Shown here: one piece after another, positions 42,323 to 51,223 of the stretch
Layout: each line of letters begins with the position of its first letter
Numbering within the stretch: the stretch's first letter is position 1
Assembly: GCF_022842145.1 (NCBI RefSeq)
Contig: NZ_JALHQD010000001.1
Coordinates: 750,127 to 814,126 of the forward strand
Source: Tabrizicola sp.
Lineage (GTDB): Bacteria > Pseudomonadota > Alphaproteobacteria > Rhodobacterales > Rhodobacteraceae
Length of the DNA stretch: 64,000 nt
Direction: 5' to 3'
Made by a program: the position numbers and the translations under genes
Notes under the pieces: generated by a model
Seen by the model: the letters and a program-made list of their open reading frames with translations, nothing else
What the model was told of the DNA's origin: nothing
Databases searched by the model: none

Positions 42323-43555
42323 GTGGTCACTGTCGTCGTCGGCGCGGGTATCATCGGGACCGCCATCGCGCATGATCTGCAAAGGCGCGGTCGGCAGGTG
42401 GTGCTGGTGGACCGGGACGCCCCTGGCAAGGGCGCGTCCTATGGCAACATGGCCTCGATTGCGGTGACCGAGTTCATGCCCGCCTCGCGCCCCTCGGTCT
42501 GGAAGCAGATCCCGGGCTGGATGCTGGACCCGGAAGGGCCCGTGCGGGTGCGGCCCTCCTACATGCCGAAGCTGGTGCCGTGGTTCCTGCGGTTCATCGC
42601 CGCCTCGCGGCCGTCCAAGCTGCGGGCACTGGAGGCCGAGGGTGCGGCACTGTGCTCTCGTGCGCTGGGGGATACTTTGGACCTCCTGCGGGAGACCGGG
42701 CTGACCGACCAGATAAGCGACGAGGGCTGCCTGTCGCTTTACACCGACGAAGCCGAGTTCAAGGCCGACCGCGAGCATATCGAGATCCTGGAACGCTTCG
42801 GCTTCCCGCATGAGGTGATCGGGCGGCAGGCAATCAAGGCGCTGGAGCCGGAGTTGTCGGACAAGATCGGGATGGCGGTCCTGTTCCCGCAGAACCGGTC
42901 AATCAAGGACCCCTACACGCTGGTGCTGGCCTTGGCCGAGCGGTTCGTTGGCTTGGGGGGCCGGATCGAACACGGCGAGGTCGTGGGCTTTACCCGGTCC
43001 GACGAGATGCGCGAGTTGGTGCTGAAGGAAAGCCGCCGGATGCCTGCCGATGAGGTGGTGATCTGTGCCGGGGCTTTCTCGGCGAAGCTGGCGAAAGACC
43101 TGGGCGAGCCGATCCCGCTGGAGACGGAGCGGGGCTATCACACCCAGATCATGGCACCCGGGATTTCGATGAAACACTCAATCATCTGGCCCGCCAAGGC
43201 GTTCATGGTGACGCCAACCGCCGGGGGTATCCGGGTGGGCGGGACGGTGGAGATGGCGGGGCTGGAGGCGGCTCCGGACTACCGGCGGTCGAAGGTTACC
43301 GTGAAGCGCGCGAAGGAAGCGTTGCCGAACCTGGCTTGCGAGGACTTCACCGAATGGATGGGCCACCGCCCTGCCCTGCCGGATACGATCCCGATCCTGT
43401 CGGCCAGTCCCCGGACAAAGGGGCTGTTCTATGCCACGGGCCACGGTCATCTTGGCCTGACCTATGCTGCGACAACGGCCCGGCTGATGGGTGAGCTGAT
43501 TACCGGAGGCAAGTCTTCGGTCGATCTGCATCCTTACCGGGTGAACAGGTTCTAA
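42323..43555 (+). CDS. FAD-dependent D-amino-acid oxidase family (hydroxyproline oxidase-like)
   Basis: A 410-residue DAO-family flavoprotein. The N-terminal dinucleotide motif is VVVGAGIIGTAIAHDL and the C-terminal FAD contact is ATGHGHLGLTYA. Such genes, next to a hydroxyproline epimerase, oxidise cis-4-hydroxy-D-proline to the pyrroline. The start is GTG; GGAAG lies inside the end of the preceding gene. No signal peptide. Three bases separate it from the DHDPS gene. Confidence 0.87.
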   Translation: MVTVVVGAGIIGTAIAHDLQRRGRQVVLVDRDAPGKGASYGNMASIAVTEFMPASRPSVWKQIPGWMLDPEGPVRVRPSYMPKLVPWFLRFIAASRPSKLRALEAEGAALCSRALGDTLDLLRETGLTDQISDEGCLSLYTDEAEFKADREHIEILERFGFPHEVIGRQAIKALEPELSDKIGMAVLFPQNRSIKDPYTLVLALAERFVGLGGRIEHGEVVGFTRSDEMRELVLKESRRMPADEVVICAGAFSAKLAKDLGEPIPLETERGYHTQIMAPGISMKHSIIWPAKAFMVTPTAGGIRVGGTVEMAGLEAAPDYRRSKVTVKRAKEALPNLACEDFTEWMGHRPALPDTIPILSASPRTKGLFYATGHGHLGLTYAATTARLMGELITGGKSSVDLHPYRVNRF

Positions 43556-43564
43556 GGGGAAGAC

Positions 43565-44578
43565 ATGCGTTTCAGCCGGACCATACAGACGGTGGACGTC
43601 CACTGCGAGGGCGAGATCGGGCGGGTCATCACCGGGGGGGTGCTGAACATCCCCGGTGCCACGATGGCCGAGAAGCTGCATCACCTGAACAGCGTTGATG
43701 ACGGGCTGCGGCGGTGGCTGTGTTCCGAGCCTCGGTCCGGTCCGGTGGGGTCGTTCTGTCTGCTGACCCCGGCCTGCGATCCGCGGGCGGATGTGGGGTT
43801 CATCGTCCTGCAACCGGATCAGGCCCACGCGATGTCGGGGTCGAACGCGATCTGTGCGACGACGGCGCTGCTCGAGACCGGGATGGTGCCGATGGTCGAG
43901 CCTGTCAGTGTGGTGACGCTGGACACCGCGGCGGGGCTGGTGGTGGCCACGGCGGAATGTTCGGGCGGGAAGGTCGTGCGGGTCACACTGGACATGCCGC
44001 CGTCGTTCCTTGCGAAGCGGGGCGTGATCGAGACGGCGGAGTGGGGGGCGGTGGAGTACGACCTTTGTTTCGGCGGGGTCTTCTATGCGTTGATCGACGT
44101 GGATCAGGTGGGGCTGACGATCGTGCCGGAGAAGGCGCGGGAACTGGCGATGGTAGGGGTAGACTTGCGCGGCCGGATCGCGGCGGTGGAGCCGGCGGAG
44201 CATCCGCTGGAGCCGGCGTTGAACGGGCTGGCCTATGTGATGTTCCGGTCGGACGAGGCGGACGGGGCTGTGCGGACCTGCACGACGATGCGGCCGGGAC
44301 GGGTGGATCGGTCGCCCTGCGGGACGGGGTCGAATTCCAACATGGCGGCGCGGTTTGCCCGGGGTCTGGTGAAGGTGGGGGACCGGGTTGTCTCGCGGTC
44401 GACGATCGGGGGGGAGTTCGTGACGGAGTTCGTCGAGGAGACCACGGTGGGGTCCTACAAGGCGACGCGGAACCGGGTTTCGGGGCGGGCCTGGATCTAC
44501 GGGATCAGTCAGATCGGGCTGGATCCGAGCGATCCGTTTCCGGAAGGATTCCGGCTTTCGGATACCTGGGGCGGGTGA
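43565..44578 (+). CDS. Proline racemase superfamily, 4-hydroxyproline 2-epimerase-like
   Basis: A 337-residue two-domain enzyme. The second active-site residue is C252 in DRSPCGTGSN. The first is serine: AMSGSNAIC (S91) where proline racemase has MCGH. Ser/Cys members are a recognised variant of the superfamily among hydroxyproline epimerases; Thr/Cys members are dehydratases. With the oxidase and deaminase genes next to it, epimerisation of trans-4-hydroxy-L-proline is the likely first step. GGGGAAG precedes the ATG. Confidence 0.88.
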   Translation: MRFSRTIQTVDVHCEGEIGRVITGGVLNIPGATMAEKLHHLNSVDDGLRRWLCSEPRSGPVGSFCLLTPACDPRADVGFIVLQPDQAHAMSGSNAICATTALLETGMVPMVEPVSVVTLDTAAGLVVATAECSGGKVVRVTLDMPPSFLAKRGVIETAEWGAVEYDLCFGGVFYALIDVDQVGLTIVPEKARELAMVGVDLRGRIAAVEPAEHPLEPALNGLAYVMFRSDEADGAVRTCTTMRPGRVDRSPCGTGSNSNMAARFARGLVKVGDRVVSRSTIGGEFVTEFVEETTVGSYKATRNRVSGRAWIYGISQIGLDPSDPFPEGFRLSDTWGG

Positions 44579-44662
44579 GGCTGTCCGCGCGCGGGCAGCT
44601 TTTGCAACCGTTGGAATCAAGAGCTTGGCTGTGGGCGTTAGGGAAGCGTTAGCCATGTCGGG

Positions 44663-45382
44663 CTAGCGCGTCAGGGTCGCCATCCGCGCGGCGGCGGTAT
44701 CGGGATCGCCGCGTTCGATGGCGCGGATCAGGGCTTCGTACGCGGCGGCGTGGGGCTCGGCGAGGCCTTCGGGCGGGGCGGTGAGGTCGTCGCCCAGCCG
44801 GGCGAGAACCGAGACGGCCACCCCGAATTCCATGATCGCAGAGGCGGCGCGCAGGAAGGGGTTGCCCGAAGCCTCGGCCACGACGCGGTGGATTTCGAAC
44901 TCGGCCATTGCGAAGGGTTCGGGCTGGTGGGCCATCACGGCGCGCTGGTTGAGCCAGTAGTTCAGGAGGCGGACGTGTTCGGCCTCGCGGTGCTGGGCGG
45001 CCAGACGCGCGGCCTGCACCTCCAGGCTTTCGCGGATGGTCTGGAAGGACGCAAGGAAGGCGGGTGACGGGCCGCTTTCCAGTTTCCAGGCCAGGATCTG
45101 GCGGTCGAAAAGGTTCCAGCGAGATTGCGGCAGGACCCGGGTGCCGACCTTGGCGCGGGCTTCCACCAACCCCTTGGCTTCCAGAGTCTTCAAAGCCTCG
45201 CGCAGCACGGTGCGGGAGACGCCGAAACGGTCCATCATCTCGGCGTCGCCGGGCAGACCTGACCCCACCGGCATGGCGCCGGAAACGATGGCGCGTCCCA
45301 CTTCGTTGATCACATAGGAATGATAGTTCCGCGCTGCTGGCCGCCCGGAGAGCGTTCGGATCAGGCTCCCCGGTTCGCTCAT
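44663..45382 (-). CDS. GntR/FadR family regulator of the sugar island
   Basis: A 239-residue regulator: winged helix about 20-85 (MMDRFGVSRTVLREALKTLEAKG) and FCD domain about 105-230. It sits 18 bases after the last permease gene of the YtfQRT-YjfF operon, so it is co-transcribed with the genes it may control. FCD proteins usually bind small organic acids, so a sugar acid is a plausible ligand. Confidence 0.88.
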   Translation of the reverse strand: MSEPGSLIRTLSGRPAARNYHSYVINEVGRAIVSGAMPVGSGLPGDAEMMDRFGVSRTVLREALKTLEAKGLVEARAKVGTRVLPQSRWNLFDRQILAWKLESGPSPAFLASFQTIRESLEVQAARLAAQHREAEHVRLLNYWLNQRAVMAHQPEPFAMAEFEIHRVVAEASGNPFLRAASAIMEFGVAVSVLARLGDDLTAPPEGLAEPHAAAYEALIRAIERGDPDTAAARMATLTR

Positions 45383-45400
45383 GATACTGGTCCAGGTCCC

Positions 45401-46360
45401 TTACGTTCGGCGAGGCGCGGCTTTGAAGACCAGCCGTTGCAGCAGGATGAACATAAACAAAAGCACGCCGACGACAATCTTGGTCCACCAACTGGACAAG
45501 GTTCCGTCAAAGACGATGTAGGTTTGCACCAATCCTTGCAGCATGACCCCGATGAAGGTGCCCGCAACGAAGCCGTAACCGCCGGTCAGAAGCGTGCCGC
45601 CGATCACGACGGCGGCGATGGCGTCGAGTTCCACGCCCAGCGCGTTCAGGGAGTATCCGGCGGAGGTGTAAAGGGAGAACACCACTCCGGCGAGGCCTGC
45701 GAGGAAGCTGGAAAGGGCATAGATCGAGATCGTGGTCCGGGCGACGGGGACGCCCATCAGCGCGGCGGAGGTTTCGGAGCCGCCCAGCGCGTAGACGTTG
45801 GAACCGAAGCGGGTGCGGTGGGCGAGGATGATCGCGCAGGCGAAAACCGCCAGCATGATCATGCCGACCACGGTGAAGCGGCCACCCCCCGGCAGCAGGA
45901 TGTAGCTTTTCTGGACGGCGGAAAAGAACGGATGCTCGATCCCGATGGAGTCGGGCGAAAGGACGGAGGCCCCGCCCCGCGCGAGGAACATGCCGGCAAG
46001 GGTGACGATGAAGCTTGGCACCTTCAGATAGTGGATCGCAGCCCCCATGACGGCCCCGAAGCCGGTGGCGACGATCAGGGCGATGGCGAAGGCGATCAGG
46101 GGGTGCAGTTGCAGCCACATGATCAGGACGGCGACGAGGACGGTGGTGAAGCCGATCACCGCGCCGACGCTGAGGTCGATGCCGCCAGAGAGGATCACGA
46201 AGGTCATGCCAACCGCCGCTATTCCAAGGAAGGCGTTATCCGTCAGGAAGTTGCCCAGGACCCGGGTCGAGAGCATCGCGGGCTGCTGGGACACGGCCAG
46301 CATGTAGGCGAAAAGGAAGATTAGGGTGGTCGCCAGAAGCGGGCGCAGGCTGCGGTTCAT
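45401..46360 (-). CDS. yjfF: Sugar ABC transporter permease (YjfF-like)
   Basis: A 319-residue inner-membrane permease of the BPD_transp_2 family. It has nine or ten helices, with AAVGMTFVILSGGIDLSVGAV early, the EAA-like VPVARTTISIYALSSFLAG, and GVELDAIAAVVIGGTLLTGG. QQPAMLSTRVLGNFLTDNAF matches the YjfF N-terminus. It pairs with the YtfT-like permease, which overlaps it by 4 bases. In E. coli YtfQRT-YjfF imports galactofuranose. Confidence 0.9.
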   Translation of the reverse strand: MNRSLRPLLATTLIFLFAYMLAVSQQPAMLSTRVLGNFLTDNAFLGIAAVGMTFVILSGGIDLSVGAVIGFTTVLVAVLIMWLQLHPLIAFAIALIVATGFGAVMGAAIHYLKVPSFIVTLAGMFLARGGASVLSPDSIGIEHPFFSAVQKSYILLPGGGRFTVVGMIMLAVFACAIILAHRTRFGSNVYALGGSETSAALMGVPVARTTISIYALSSFLAGLAGVVFSLYTSAGYSLNALGVELDAIAAVVIGGTLLTGGYGFVAGTFIGVMLQGLVQTYIVFDGTLSSWWTKIVVGVLLFMFILLQRLVFKAAPRRT

Positions 46361-47394
46361 TTTTGCGCTCCGGGAAGGCGGCGGAAGAGGCGGGCGGAGA
46401 TGGGCGATTGCAGGACCAGGATCACGATGATCACGGCGGATTTGACCACCAGGTTGAATTCTGGGCTGAAGCCGGAGATCAGGATGCCGGTGTTCATCGA
46501 CTGGATGATCAAGGCGCCAAGGACAGCCATCGGGATCGAGAAGCGACCGCCCATCAGGGAGGTGCCGCCGATAACGACGGCCAAGATCGCGTCAAGCTCC
46601 AGCCAGAGACCGGCGTTGTTGGCGTCGGCGCCCCGGATGTCCCCCGCCACGATCAGGCCCGAGATGGCGGCGCAGAACCCGGCGAAGGTGTAGACGATCA
46701 GGAGAAGCGCGTTGGCCTTGAGGCCCGCGAAACGAGCGGCGGAGCGGTTGACGCCGACCGCCTCGATCAAGAGGCCAAGCGCGGTGCGGCGCACGATCAG
46801 GGTGGCGGCGATCATCAGGACCACGGCGATGATCACCGGCATTGGCAGGCCGAGGAAGGAGCCGGTGCCGATGAAGATCAGCAGCGGGTCGGAGAAGGTG
46901 ACGATGTAGCCTTCGGTGATCAGCTGGGCGAGGCCGCGGCCCGCGACCATCAGGACGAGGGTGGCGATGATCGGCTGGATCTCCAGCACGGTGACGAGGA
47001 TACCGTTCCAGAACCCGCAGAGGATGCCGGTGCCAAGGGCGGCAAGGACAGCCACGGGGGCGGGGATGCCGTTGGTGACAAGGGTGGCGGCGGTGGCCCC
47101 GGAGATCGCCATGACCGCGCCGACGGAAAGGTCCACGCCTTTGGTGGCGATGACCATCGTCATGCCGATGGCGAGGATGGCGACGGGGGCTCCCCTATTC
47201 AGGACGTCGATCAGGCTGCCGAAGAAGCGACCGTCCTGCCAGGTGATGGTGAAGAAGCCGGGGAAGAGCGCCCAGTTGACCAGAAGGACGGCGACGAGGG
47301 CGATGACTTGCGGGCGGGTGAAGAAATGGGCCAGCGGTCTTGGACGCGGGAGCGGCGGCTGGATGGGGCGGAGGTCGACGGTAGGACGGGTCAC
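46357..47394 (-). CDS. ytfT: Sugar ABC transporter permease (YtfT-like)
   Basis: A 345-residue permease of the same family, with an N-terminal cytoplasmic stretch (PTVDLRPIQPPLPRPR), IGMTMVIATKGVDLSVGAVM and LELDAILAVVIGGTSLMGG. It overlaps both the ATPase gene upstream and the YjfF-like gene downstream by 4 bases. The two permeases should form a heterodimer. Confidence 0.9.
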   Translation of the reverse strand: MTRPTVDLRPIQPPLPRPRPLAHFFTRPQVIALVAVLLVNWALFPGFFTITWQDGRFFGSLIDVLNRGAPVAILAIGMTMVIATKGVDLSVGAVMAISGATAATLVTNGIPAPVAVLAALGTGILCGFWNGILVTVLEIQPIIATLVLMVAGRGLAQLITEGYIVTFSDPLLIFIGTGSFLGLPMPVIIAVVLMIAATLIVRRTALGLLIEAVGVNRSAARFAGLKANALLLIVYTFAGFCAAISGLIVAGDIRGADANNAGLWLELDAILAVVIGGTSLMGGRFSIPMAVLGALIIQSMNTGILISGFSPEFNLVVKSAVIIVILVLQSPISARLFRRLPGAQK

Positions 47395-48902
47395 GGGCGG
47401 GCCTCTTGCGTTCCGGCGATGGCCTGGACGATGGCATCGGGGGCGATGGCGTCGCCGTCGAGTTCGGCCACCATCTCGCGGTCGCGCATGACGACGATGC
47501 GGTTGGAGTAGGCGACGACCTCGTCCAGTTCCGAGGAGATGACGAAGAGGGCGAGGCCTTCTTCGCGCAGGCGGTTGATGGTGCGGACGATTTCGGCGTG
47601 GGCGCCGACGTCGATACCGCGGGTGGGTTCGTCCAGGATCAGGAAGGTCGGGTCGATGGCCAGCCAGCGAGCGAGGATGACCTTCTGCTGGTTGCCGCCG
47701 GACAGGAGTTTGACCGGCATGTCATGGTTGGCCGCGCGGATGTCCAAGGCCTCGGCGTATCGTCCCGCAAGTTCCACCTGATCGTCGCGGTTCAGGGCCT
47801 TGAACCAGCCAAGCTTGGCTTGCAGGGCGATGATGATGTTTTCGCGGACGGAAAGGTCGCCGAAGATGCCGTCAAGCTTGCGGTCCTCGGGGCAGAAGCC
47901 GAAGCCGGCGGCGACGGCCTGGGCGGGGTTGCGGATGGCGACGGGGTGGCCGTCGACGGTGATCTGGCCGGTGTCGCTGGTGTCGACGCCGAACATCAGG
48001 CGGGCGACCTCGGTGCGGCCCGAGCCGAGGAGACCGGCGACGCCGACGACCTCGCCTTCGTGGATGGAAAGGTCGAAGGGGGCGAGGCCCTTGCGGCTGA
48101 GGCCTTGGAACTGGACGCGGACCTGGCCCTTGGGGCCTCCGGTCAGGGCGGTGGGGTGGTGGTCGAAGGCGACGTCCTTGCCCAGCATCATCCGGACGAC
48201 GTCGGTGGTGTTCAGGGTGTTGAGCGCCTGCGTGGCGACCTTCTTGCCGTTGCGCAGGATGGTGACGCGGTCGGCAAGGTCGAAGACCTGGTCGAGGAAG
48301 TGGGTGATGAAGATGATGGCGAGGCCCTTGGCTTTCAGCGTGCGGACGACGTCGAACAGGCGCTGGACCTCGTTGCGGTCAAGGCTGGCGGTGGGTTCAT
48401 CAAGGACGAGGACCTTGCCGGAAAGCTCCACCGCCCGGGCGATGGCGACGATCTGCTGGACGGCGACGGAGTATTCGGACAGCTCGGCGCGGACGTCGAT
48501 GTCAAGGCCGTAGCGGCTGAGAAGGTCCTTCGCGGCGGCGTCGATGCGCTTGCGGTCGACCATGCCGAAGCGGGTGGGTTGGCGGCCGAGGAAGAGGTTC
48601 TCGGACACCGAGCGGTTGGGGAGGAGGTTGACCTCCTGATAGACGGTGCCGATGCCGTAGGTCTGGCCGTGCAACGGGTCGCGGAGGGTGATCGGCGCGC
48701 CGTCGAGGAGGAGTTCCCCGCCGTCGGGCTGGTAGGCGCCGGTCAGGATCTTGATCAGGGTGGATTTGCCCGCGCCGTTTTCGCCGAGGAGGGCGTGGAC
48801 CTCGCCTGCGTTGGCGGTGAAATCCACGGTGTCCAGCGCACGGTGCTGGCCGAAGATCTTGACGATCCCGCGCGCCTCCAGGACTGGTTTCTGGTCTGTC
48901 AT
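47391..48902 (-). CDS. ytfR: Sugar ABC transporter ATPase (YtfR-like, tandem domains)
   Basis: A 503-residue protein with two ABC domains. The first has Walker [10 protein letters not shown] and VLDEPTAS. The second has a Walker A-like GLLGSGRTE, signature LLSGGNQQK and [13 protein letters not shown]. The degenerate second P-loop is normal for carbohydrate importers of the RbsA/XylG/YtfR class. It powers the YtfT/YjfF permeases. Confidence 0.93.
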   Translation of the reverse strand: MTDQKPVLEARGIVKIFGQHRALDTVDFTANAGEVHALLGENGAGKSTLIKILTGAYQPDGGELLLDGAPITLRDPLHGQTYGIGTVYQEVNLLPNRSVSENLFLGRQPTRFGMVDRKRIDAAAKDLLSRYGLDIDVRAELSEYSVAVQQIVAIARAVELSGKVLVLDEPTASLDRNEVQRLFDVVRTLKAKGLAIIFITHFLDQVFDLADRVTILRNGKKVATQALNTLNTTDVVRMMLGKDVAFDHHPTALTGGPKGQVRVQFQGLSRKGLAPFDLSIHEGEVVGVAGLLGSGRTEVARLMFGVDTSDTGQITVDGHPVAIRNPAQAVAAGFGFCPEDRKLDGIFGDLSVRENIIIALQAKLGWFKALNRDDQVELAGRYAEALDIRAANHDMPVKLLSGGNQQKVILARWLAIDPTFLILDEPTRGIDVGAHAEIVRTINRLREEGLALFVISSELDEVVAYSNRIVVMRDREMVAELDGDAIAPDAIVQAIAGTQEARP

Positions 48903-48930
48903 TCTGTCCCCTCCCTGCCCCCGTAACTGT

Positions 48931-48990
48931 CCGCCGATCCGGCGGATAAAGCAATTCCGCCGGGCGAAGCCCCTCAGCTTCGCCCAGCGG
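48931..48990 (-). terminator. Two hairpins between the binding-protein and ATPase genes
   Basis: A 14-bp stem with one G-U pair (48957-48970 with 48977-48990, arms containing GGGCGAAGC) and a smaller CCGCC/GGCGG stem (48931-48945) lie downstream of ytfQ. No T-run follows. Such structures commonly protect the binding-protein mRNA and lower expression of the genes after it. Confidence 0.55.
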
Positions 48991-49007
48991 CACCTTGGCG
49001 AGGAAAC

Positions 49008-49979
49008 CTAGTAGCCAAGGCCTTTGCGGCGGTCGTATTCGCCCTGCGGATCATCTGCGGGGGTATACAGCTTCGACTCGGTGATGATGAACTTCTCGGG
49101 CGCAGTGCCTGCGTCCCAATAGGCTTGCAGCGCGTCGAAGGCGGGGCCGGCCATGTTCGGGGTCAGCTCGACGGTAGCGTTCGCCTCACCCGCGACCATC
49201 GCGGCGAAGATATCCGGCACGGCGTCGATCGACACGACGAGGATGTCGCTGCCCGGCTTCAGGCCCGCGTCCTTGATGGCCTGGATCGCGCCCACGGCCA
49301 TGTCGTCGTTGTGGGCATAGACCGCGCAGATGTTCTTGCCGCCGTCTTCCGCCTTGATGAAGCCTTCCATGACTTCCTTGCCCTTCGAGCGGGTGAAGTC
49401 GCCGGTCTGGCTGCGGGTGATGGTCAAGTTGGCCTTGCCGGCCAGCGCCTCTTCGAAGCCCTGCTTGCGGTTGATCGCGGGCGAGGAGCCGACGGTGCCT
49501 TGCAGTTCGACCACGTTGCACTGCTTGTCACCGACGTTGGCGACGAGCCATTCGCCTGCGACGCGGCCTTCCTTGACCTGGTCCGACGCGACGGAGGTCA
49601 GGTACAGGTCTTCCGGCCCTTCGATGCCGCGGTCCAGAAGGACGACGGGGATGTCGGCTTCCTTGGCTTCGGTCAGGACTTCCTCCCAGCCGGTGGCGAC
49701 CACGGGGGCAACCAGGATCGCGTCGACACCCTGCGCGATGAAGCCGCGGATCGCCTTGATCTGGTTTTCCTGCTTCTGCTGCGCGTCCGCGAACTTGAGG
49801 TCGATGCCACGGGCTTCGGCTTCGGCTTTGGTCACCGAGGTCTCGGCCGCACGCCAGCCGGATTCCGATCCGATCTGCGAGAAGCCGATGACTTTGCCTT
49901 GCAGTCCTTCGGCGTAGGCTGCCGAAAGCAACAAGCTGGCCAGTCCCGCGCCAAGCGCGAGAGTCTTGATAACGTTCAT
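49008..49979 (-). CDS. ytfQ: Sugar-binding periplasmic protein (YtfQ-like)
   Basis: A 323-residue protein with a signal peptide (MNVIKTLALGAGLASLLLSA, cut near AYA) and a type I periplasmic-binding fold. GFSQIGSESGWRAAETSV, DAQQKQENQIKAIRGFIAQG and DGEAN-type late segments match YtfQ, which prefers galactofuranose; in the present context L-arabinofuranose is also possible. GGGAGG precedes the ATG. Confidence 0.9.
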   Translation of the reverse strand: MNVIKTLALGAGLASLLLSAAYAEGLQGKVIGFSQIGSESGWRAAETSVTKAEAEARGIDLKFADAQQKQENQIKAIRGFIAQGVDAILVAPVVATGWEEVLTEAKEADIPVVLLDRGIEGPEDLYLTSVASDQVKEGRVAGEWLVANVGDKQCNVVELQGTVGSSPAINRKQGFEEALAGKANLTITRSQTGDFTRSKGKEVMEGFIKAEDGGKNICAVYAHNDDMAVGAIQAIKDAGLKPGSDILVVSIDAVPDIFAAMVAGEANATVELTPNMAGPAFDALQAYWDAGTAPEKFIITESKLYTPADDPQGEYDRRKGLGY

Positions 49980-50041
49980 GATTTCCTCCCAGTGGAAACT
50001 TTGGCCACTCTCCTCGGGTGGCTGGGGGCACGTTAGCAAAA

Positions 50042-50070
50042 GTATTACTATATGCAAGAAGTCCGTTCAC
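50042..50070 (-). promoter_or_regulatory. Possible internal promoter upstream of ytfQ
   Basis: An AT-rich patch in otherwise GC-rich DNA. On the minus strand GTGAAC, 17 bases, TAATAC could be a sigma-70-type promoter about 60 bases before the ytfQ ATG. It would split the sugar island into two transcription units. Confidence 0.35.
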
Positions 50071-50169
50071 GGGGACGTGTGATTGTGGGGTGGCGGGGCT
50101 TGCTGCGGGCGCGAAAAGGCGGTCTGCGGACAAGGTTTGTTAAGGCTGTCGAGGGGATTGGCGGATGCT

Positions 50170-50191
50170 GCGGCGCCGCGATGGGCGCCGC
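50170..50191 (-). terminator. Hairpin just after galM
   Basis: An 8-bp GC stem (GCGGCGCC with GGCGCCGC, 6-base loop) lies 8 bases after the galM stop. No T-run. With the AT-rich patch further on, it may mark the end of the chvE-galM unit. Confidence 0.45.
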
Positions 50192-50199
50192 TGGCAGGG

Positions 50200-51222
50200 T
50201 CACGCTTGTGCCGGTGTGAAGTCGAAGTGCATCACGTGGCGGTAGGTCTGGCCGGGGTCCAGGCGGGCCGACGGGAACTGCGGGCGGTTCGGCGAATCAG
50301 GGAAGCGCTGCGTCTCGGCGGCGAAACCGGCGAAGCGAGGATAGCGTGCGCCACTTTTGCCAGGGGTGCGGTCGAAATGCGCGCCGGTGTAGAATTGCAA
50401 GCCCGGCTCGGTGGTCGATAGTTGCATCCGCCGACCCGAAGCCGGATCGACCGCTTGCAGGCAGCGGCGGAGGCCATTGGTGCCCAAGGGGCCGGACAGG
50501 CAGAGGTTGTGGTCGAAGCCCCCCTCACCCGGCATGTCCTGCCCGATGGGCCGCGACGCGCGAAAGTCGAAGGCGGTGTCGGTGACGGATAGAAGCTCGC
50601 CGGTCGGGATCAGGCGGTCGTCGACGGGCGTGTAGAACCCGGCATCGACTTGCAGATGCTGCCCGAGGATGTCGCCCGAACCCTGGCCGGCAAGGTTGAA
50701 ATAGGCGTGGTTCACCAGATTGACGATGGTGGGCGCGTCGGTCGTCGCCTCCATCTCGATCTGCAGACCCTGGTCGATCCGGTAGGTGGTGCGGGCGGTC
50801 AGGGTGCCAGGATAGCCCATCTCGCCGTCCGGAGAGGTGGTGGTGAAGGTGACATGGGCGTCGGACCGGCTTTCGATGTCCCAAACCTTCAGGTCGAAGC
50901 CCTGCGTGCCGCCGTGCAGATGCTGGGCCTTTTCGTTCTGGTCCAGCTGGACGACCCGGCCATCGAGCGTGAAGCGGCCCCCGGCGATGCGGTTGCCGTA
51001 GCGGCCACAGGTCGCGCCGATATAGGTGCCGTGGGTCTGCCAGTCGTCCAGGCTGTCCTGGCCGAGGACGATGTCGGCCAGATTGCCCTTGGCGTCGGGA
51101 ACCCAAAGCTCGGCCAGGCGCGCGCCCCAGGTCAGGAGTTTGAGGCTGAGGCCGTCGCCTTTCAGCGTGACGGCATGGATGTCGCGGCCGTCGATCTGGC
51201 CAAGGGCGGTGGCGTCGGTCAT
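50200..51222 (-). CDS. galM: Aldose 1-epimerase (galactose mutarotase)
   Basis: A 340-residue enzyme that interconverts alpha and beta anomers of aldoses. It has GATCGRYGNRIAGGRF, HLHGGTQGFD with a catalytic histidine, the second histidine in VNLVNHAYFNL, and the catalytic glutamate near the C-terminus in FAAETQRFPDSPN. In this operon it would supply the anomer needed by the sugar dehydrogenase. The ATG begins one base after the preceding stop. Confidence 0.93.
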   Translation of the reverse strand: MTDATALGQIDGRDIHAVTLKGDGLSLKLLTWGARLAELWVPDAKGNLADIVLGQDSLDDWQTHGTYIGATCGRYGNRIAGGRFTLDGRVVQLDQNEKAQHLHGGTQGFDLKVWDIESRSDAHVTFTTTSPDGEMGYPGTLTARTTYRIDQGLQIEMEATTDAPTIVNLVNHAYFNLAGQGSGDILGQHLQVDAGFYTPVDDRLIPTGELLSVTDTAFDFRASRPIGQDMPGEGGFDHNLCLSGPLGTNGLRRCLQAVDPASGRRMQLSTTEPGLQFYTGAHFDRTPGKSGARYPRFAGFAAETQRFPDSPNRPQFPSARLDPGQTYRHVMHFDFTPAQA

Positions 51223-51223
51223 T

